Source: Acidimicrobiia bacterium (lineage in GTDB: Bacteria > Actinomycetota > Acidimicrobiia > Acidimicrobiales > Acidimicrobilacustridaceae). From it: 10,348 nt of DNA. The stretch lies in assembly GCA_018882825.1 (NCBI GenBank), contig VERC01000064.1, positions 1 through 10,348 on the forward strand, read 5' to 3'. The notes under the pieces are model-generated. The model was not told the DNA's origin, did not search any database, and was given only the letters and a program-made list of their open reading frames with translations. Numbering within the stretch: the first letter of the stretch is position 1; each line of letters begins with the position of its first letter. Below are positions 6,879 to 10,348 of the stretch, piece after piece. The translations under genes were made by a program, and so were the position numbers.

Positions 6879-7655
6879 GCAACGGGAGCTGCAGAGGCTG
6901 CGGTGGACGATGGCGGGATCGACGCCTCGACCCGGGCGCTGGCCGAACTGCAGGCCTCCTCGCGAGCGAGGAGCGACCGATGGTCCTCGAGCGGAACAGG
7001 TGAGCCCGCACCGCTGATCGAGCGGGCCTCCGCATGGCTGCGAGTGGCGTGGCGGATCGTGCGCGACCGTCCAGGCTTCGTCGTCGCCGCCGGGGCCACT
7101 CTGTGTGCCGTGGCCCTCGTGGCGGCCGCGCTCATCGTCCGCACGTCCGTGGAGTCCTCATCGACGACTCCGGCCGCACCGGTGGTCACCGTCCCGGCCG
7201 CCACGACGTCGACCACCCAACCGGGTCTCGTCGTGCAGGCTGCCGGGGCCGTGCGCTCCCCGGGGGTGCAACGGATGCCCACCGGCTCACGCGTCGTCGA
7301 TCTGCTCGAGCGGTCGGGTGGTCCCGCACTCGATCTCGACCTCGACCGACTCAACCTGGCGGCGGTGCTCGTCGACGGTCAGCGGGTGTGGTTCCCGCGA
7401 GTCGGTGAGTCCGTTCCGCCGGCCGCCGGGCCGGGGGGAGTCTCGGGTGCGGGCGCCCCGAGCGTCATCGACCTCAATCAGGCCACCGTCGATCAACTCG
7501 ACACGCTGCCGGGTATCGGACCCGTGCTGGCCTCGGCCATCGTCGCCGAGCGCGAACGAAACGGTCGCTTCGTCGATGTGAGCGCGTTGAGTCGGGTGAA
7601 GGGGCTCAGTCGCACGCGCATCGATGCCATCAGGGAACTCGTGACCGCTGGCTGA
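6861..7655 (+). CDS. comEA: ComEA-type DNA-binding competence protein
   Basis: A 264-residue membrane-anchored DNA receptor for transformation. An Arg- and Ser-containing N-terminal cytoplasmic region (~1-70) leads to one transmembrane helix (about 72-93), then a Thr/Pro-rich linker (95-121), a SLBB domain (about 123-183, 'VVQAAGAVRSPGV' to 'VWFPRVGE'), a short Gly/Pro spacer, and a C-terminal double helix-hairpin-helix domain (about 200-264) with 'DLNQATVDQLDTLPGIGP' and 'FVDVSALSRVKGLSRTRI'. The HhH pair binds double-stranded DNA outside the membrane and hands it to ComEC. The domain order is standard for Gram-positive ComEA; the ~70-residue cytoplasmic extension is longer than in Bacillus. 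ATG 6861 is preceded by GAGGGGAG. comEC starts 4 nt after the stop, so the pair forms an operon. Confidence 0.95.
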   Translation: MVGRVDATGAAEAAVDDGGIDASTRALAELQASSRARSDRWSSSGTGEPAPLIERASAWLRVAWRIVRDRPGFVVAAGATLCAVALVAAALIVRTSVESSSTTPAAPVVTVPAATTSTTQPGLVVQAAGAVRSPGVQRMPTGSRVVDLLERSGGPALDLDLDRLNLAAVLVDGQRVWFPRVGESVPPAAGPGGVSGAGAPSVIDLNQATVDQLDTLPGIGPVLASAIVAERERNGRFVDVSALSRVKGLSRTRIDAIRELVTAG

Positions 7656-7659
7656 CGCC

Positions 7660-9030
7660 GTGCAGCGGCGACCCGACTGGGGGCGGCTGATGCCCTTCGC
7701 CGCGGCGGTGGCCGCGTGGGCGGCCTCGCTGCATCCCGTTCGTGCTCCCATGTTCGTGGGCGGGCTCGCCCTCGGCCTGCTCTTCGTCGCGCGTCGGGCG
7801 GCCCATGTCGTCATCCTTCTCTCGGTCGCCGTCGCCGTGCTGGCCGGGCACGCACTCGCAGGCCTGACACCGGCGCCCGAGGGCCGGTGGACGGGAGCAG
7901 CGACGCTGTTGACCGACCCGGTGGAGCGGGGAGGGGGAACCACCGCCATCGTGCACACCGGCATCGGTCGACTGGAGGTGTCGGCGTGGGGTCCGGCCGG
8001 ACGCATCCTCGCCGATCGGGTGGCCGGTGAAGCCGTGAAGGTCGAGGGCGAGCTCGGACCGCCCCGGTCACGCCAGCAGTGGCGGCACGTGCGGGGGCGG
8101 CTGCAGGCCGAACGGGTCGTCCGCACCGACCGCACCAGTCCGACGATGCGACTGCCCAACGCCATCCGATCGCTCGTGATCGAAGGGGCGAACGGACTTC
8201 CCGAGGCCCAACGACCCGTCTACACCGGATTCGTCCTCGGCGACGATCGCGGTCGCCCGGAGGAGATGACGGAATGGTTCGAAGCCGCCGGACTCTCGCA
8301 CTTGCTGGTCGTGAGCGGCCAGAACCTGGTCTTCATCATGATGCTCACCGATCCGGTGCTGTCGCGGCTCGGCCGTCGCCCCCGGATCGCCCTGACGTTC
8401 GCCGTGCTCCTCGGCTTCATGGCGGTGACACGGTTCGAACCCTCGGTCATCCGTGCGTCGGCCATGGCGGGCGTGTCGACACTGGCCGTGCTCTCGGGCC
8501 GGCCGGCCGACGGTCGGCGGGTTCTGGCCATCGCCGTGGTCGCGCTCATCGTCATCGACCCACTCCTGACCCGGTCGATCGGATTCCAGTTGAGCGTGGC
8601 TGCGTCGGCCGGGATCGTCCTGATGGCCGCCGCCATCGAACGACGTCTCCCCGGTCCGCGTCGACTGCGGGCCGTGCTGGCCGTGACCATCGCCGCGCAG
8701 TCGGGCGTCGCCCCAGTGCTCGTCCCTCTCTTCGGGCCGATGCCACTCGTGGCCGTGCCCGCCAACGTGCTGGTCGAGCCAGTGGCCGGTCTGGTCATGA
8801 TGTGGGGGTCGTCGGTCGGACTCCTCGCCGGCGCGCTCGGCGCACCATGGTCGAGCGTGCTCCTCCTGCCCGCGCGCGCCGGACTGTGGTGGATCATCTT
8901 CGTGGCGCGACTCGCTTCCGTCGTTCCGTCGATCGGCGTGGGGGTCCCGGTACTGCTCGGTCTGGCCGCATTCGCCGGGGTTCGACTCGTCCTGCGCCGG
9001 CGCCATCGACTCGATCACCCGATCCGTTGA
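7660..9030 (+). CDS. comEC: ComEC/Rec2 DNA-uptake channel, short form
   Basis: A 456-residue polytopic membrane protein that forms the channel for single-stranded DNA entry during transformation. Two to three hydrophobic helices (about 10-70) are followed by an extracellular OB-like DUF4131 region (about 73-150, 'EGRWTGAATLLTD' to 'GRLQAERV'), then the Competence domain, with the signature GLSHLLVVSGQN at 211-222 (family form GLxHLLxxSGxH) and 'FEPSVIRASAMAG', and many further hydrophobic segments to the end. Typical ComEC proteins are about 700-800 residues with a C-terminal metallo-beta-lactamase-like domain; none follows here, and no HxHxDH motif is found before the next gene, so this is a two-domain form. 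GTG start, 4 nt after comEA, without a clear Shine-Dalgarno, which suggests coupling. Ends in an Arg-rich cytoplasmic tail. Confidence 0.93.
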   Translation: MQRRPDWGRLMPFAAAVAAWAASLHPVRAPMFVGGLALGLLFVARRAAHVVILLSVAVAVLAGHALAGLTPAPEGRWTGAATLLTDPVERGGGTTAIVHTGIGRLEVSAWGPAGRILADRVAGEAVKVEGELGPPRSRQQWRHVRGRLQAERVVRTDRTSPTMRLPNAIRSLVIEGANGLPEAQRPVYTGFVLGDDRGRPEEMTEWFEAAGLSHLLVVSGQNLVFIMMLTDPVLSRLGRRPRIALTFAVLLGFMAVTRFEPSVIRASAMAGVSTLAVLSGRPADGRRVLAIAVVALIVIDPLLTRSIGFQLSVAASAGIVLMAAAIERRLPGPRRLRAVLAVTIAAQSGVAPVLVPLFGPMPLVAVPANVLVEPVAGLVMMWGSSVGLLAGALGAPWSSVLLLPARAGLWWIIFVARLASVVPSIGVGVPVLLGLAAFAGVRLVLRRRHRLDHPIR

Positions 9031-9041
9031 GAGGACGGCGG

Positions 9042-9047
9042 TAGGGT
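9042..9047 (+). promoter_or_regulatory. Possible leaderless -10 box of the FolP2-type gene
   Basis: TAGGGT (TANNNT) ends 6 nt before the GTG start at 9054, the same geometry as for the thioredoxin gene. It lies in the 23-bp gap after comEC. The overlapping GGTAGGG could instead be a Shine-Dalgarno sequence with a 7-nt spacer if the gene is read from the comEA-comEC transcript, so the call is ambiguous. No convincing -35 is seen. Confidence 0.4.
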
Positions 9048-9053
9048 CCGGAC

Positions 9054-9881
9054 GTGTTCCTCGACCTCGGCTCCACGCGCTTCGACATCAGCCACCGTGC
9101 CGTGGTCATGGGGATCCTCAACCGCACACCCGATTCTTTCTACGACCAGGGCTCGTACTTCGCCTTCGACGACTTCCTGCGCAAGGCGGAACAACTGGTG
9201 CTCGACGGTGCGGACTTCCTCGACGTCGGGGGAGTGAAGGCCGGACCCGGTGAGGAGGTGACGGAGGCCGAGGAACTCGAGCGCGTCGTCCCCGCCATCG
9301 AGGCGCTGCGGTCCCGCTTCGATCTGCCGCTCTCGGTCGACACGTGGCGCGCCTCGGTGGCCGCGGCCTGTTTCGAGGCCGGGGCCTGTGTGGGCAACGA
9401 CATCAGTGGGTTCGCCGATCCCGACTATCTCGACGTGTGCGCGCGAGCCGGCGCGTCGGTGGTCGCCACGCACATCCGTCTGGCGCCGAGGGTGCCCGAT
9501 CCCGATCCGCACTACGACGACGTGGTGGTCTCCGTGTGCGACTTCCTCGCCGCCCGCGCCGAGCGCGCCTTGGCGGCCGGTATCCCGGCCGAGCGGATCA
9601 TGGTCGATGCCGGCCTCGATCTCGGCAAGACCGAGGAGCAGTCGAAGATCCTGTTGCGGGCCTCCGACGCGTTGGTGTCGCTCGGCTATCCGGTCTTCCT
9701 GTCGGCGTCCAACAAGCGGTTCCTGTGGGTGCTCCTCGATGTCGAGCGAGGTTCGGCCGGAGACGGCACCATGGCGGCCCATGCACTGGGCATCGCTCTC
9801 GGTTGTCGCGTCCTGCGTGCGCACGACGTGCGCAACGGACGGCGGGTGGCCGACGTGATGGCCTCGATCCTCTCGGCCTGA
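9054..9881 (+). CDS. folP: Dihydropteroate synthase-like protein, FolP2 type
   Basis: A 275-residue TIM-barrel protein of the DHPS family, which condenses 4-aminobenzoate with dihydropterin pyrophosphate in folate synthesis. 'MGILNRTPDSFYD' (19-31) is the DHPS loop 1. Pterin- and phosphate-pocket residues are kept: N23, D96 (SVDTWR), N115 (GND), D185, K221 (SNK), R255 and H257 (RAHDV); from D96 onward these carry the same numbers as in E. coli DHPS. Loop 2, usually ESTRPG, reads VKAGPG (61-66), so the catalytic Thr62-Arg63 pair is Lys-Ala. The variants NRTPDSFYD and DVGGVKAGPG are those of mycobacterial FolP2 (Rv1207 type), a paralogue reported to lack DHPS activity. The reaction may therefore differ, and whether the genome has a canonical FolP cannot be seen here. 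GTG start; stop overlaps holA (TGATG). Confidence 0.88.
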   Translation: MFLDLGSTRFDISHRAVVMGILNRTPDSFYDQGSYFAFDDFLRKAEQLVLDGADFLDVGGVKAGPGEEVTEAEELERVVPAIEALRSRFDLPLSVDTWRASVAAACFEAGACVGNDISGFADPDYLDVCARAGASVVATHIRLAPRVPDPDPHYDDVVVSVCDFLAARAERALAAGIPAERIMVDAGLDLGKTEEQSKILLRASDALVSLGYPVFLSASNKRFLWVLLDVERGSAGDGTMAAHALGIALGCRVLRAHDVRNGRRVADVMASILSA

Positions 9882-10348
9882 TGGACGTCGATCCCTCCGT
9901 CCCCTGTGTGCTGGTCAAGGGGGACGATGAGTCGCTCGTGTCGGACGCGGTCAAGCGCTTCGTCGACTCGTTCGTCGGAGACGGCGATCGCAGTCTCCTC
10001 GTCGACGAGTTCGACATCGACGATCTGGTGGCCGAGGACGGTGCCTACGGCATGGCTGCGGTACTCGATGCCCTGCAGACCCCGCCCTTCCTCAGCGATC
10101 GACGACTCGTGCTGGTGCGTCACGCCGGCGTGTTCTCCACCAAGGACTCGGTGGCGCCGCTCGTCGAGCTCCTGGCCGCGCCCGAGGGACTCAACTCGCT
10201 GGTGCTGGTGTGGGAGAAGGATCCCCGACCGAATCGGTCGACGCGCACTGCCGCGGTCCCGAAGTCGTTGCTCGATGCCCTCTCGTCCGCCGGCGGCGTG
10301 GTGGTCGACGCTTCGCCGGGCCGGAAGTCGGTCGAGTGGCTCAACGAC
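9881..10348 (+). CDS. holA: DNA polymerase III subunit delta, N-terminal part (cut by window edge)
   Basis: The first 156 codons of HolA, open to the right edge. The start is ATG 9881, sharing its A with the stop of the FolP2-type gene (TGATG), so translation is probably coupled; no Shine-Dalgarno is evident. HolA delta is the clamp-loader subunit that opens the beta sliding clamp. Recognisable parts are 'VLVKGDDESLVSDAVKRFV' (about 10-28, the opening strand and helix of the AAA+ domain), 'LQTPPFLSDRRLVLVRHA' (about 69-86, the typical delta-subunit strand) and 'LVLVWEKDPRP' (about 107-117). As in other delta subunits, no Walker A motif is present. In actinobacteria holA usually follows comEC directly and precedes rpsT; here one gene lies between. 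Confidence 0.93.
   Translation, partial: MDVDPSVPCVLVKGDDESLVSDAVKRFVDSFVGDGDRSLLVDEFDIDDLVAEDGAYGMAAVLDALQTPPFLSDRRLVLVRHAGVFSTKDSVAPLVELLAAPEGLNSLVLVWEKDPRPNRSTRTAAVPKSLLDALSSAGGVVVDASPGRKSVEWLND

Noticed and set aside
8068..9018. Minus-strand open frame (316 codons) opposite comEC
   Set aside because: Rich in His, Asp, Arg and Gly with no hydrophobic core, as expected for the reverse of a membrane-protein gene.

Overview
The window looks like chromosomal core DNA from a high-GC actinomycete, most likely class Acidimicrobiia. The reasons are strong G/C bias at third codon positions, an actinobacterial-style leuS / comEA / comEC / holA neighbourhood, PAC2 and FolP2-type proteins of actinobacterial character, many GTG starts, and several genes that appear to be leaderless. 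The class assignment is an inference; the phylum is fairly secure. I see no mobile element, phage gene, CRISPR array or rRNA.

Layout, left to right. (1) The 3' part of an LCP/LytR_C cell-wall gene overlaps rsfS (ribosomal silencing factor) by 4 nt. (2) A tRNA-Ala(GGC) gene lies on the minus strand with its own promoter, facing rsfS; a hairpin sits between them. (3) leuS (leucyl-tRNA synthetase, 822 aa) appears to be leaderless. (4) A two-gene minus-strand operon (aminoglycoside/choline-kinase-like phosphotransferase, then PAC2 protein) converges on leuS with only 3 nt between stop codons. (5) Divergent from it is a thioredoxin-TPR (YbbN/CnoX-like) gene, also apparently leaderless. (6) comEA and comEC, DNA-uptake genes, follow; the ComEC has no C-terminal metallo-beta-lactamase-like domain. 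(7) A dihydropteroate-synthase-like gene of the FolP2 type, with altered catalytic loop 2, overlaps the start of holA (DNA polymerase III delta subunit), which runs off the right edge.

Functionally this is housekeeping: translation (rsfS, tRNA-Ala, leuS), envelope (LCP), redox/proteostasis (Trx-TPR, possibly PAC2), DNA uptake (comEA-comEC) and replication (holA). Coding density is very high; no intergenic gap exceeds about 112 bp. No dramatic new system is evident. The points most worth checking are the FolP2-type protein, which keeps most of the DHPS pocket but has lost the Thr-Arg of loop 2; the mix of leaderless and strongly Shine-Dalgarno-led genes; and an imperfect 22-bp tandem duplication with mutually exclusive hairpins at the comEA start.
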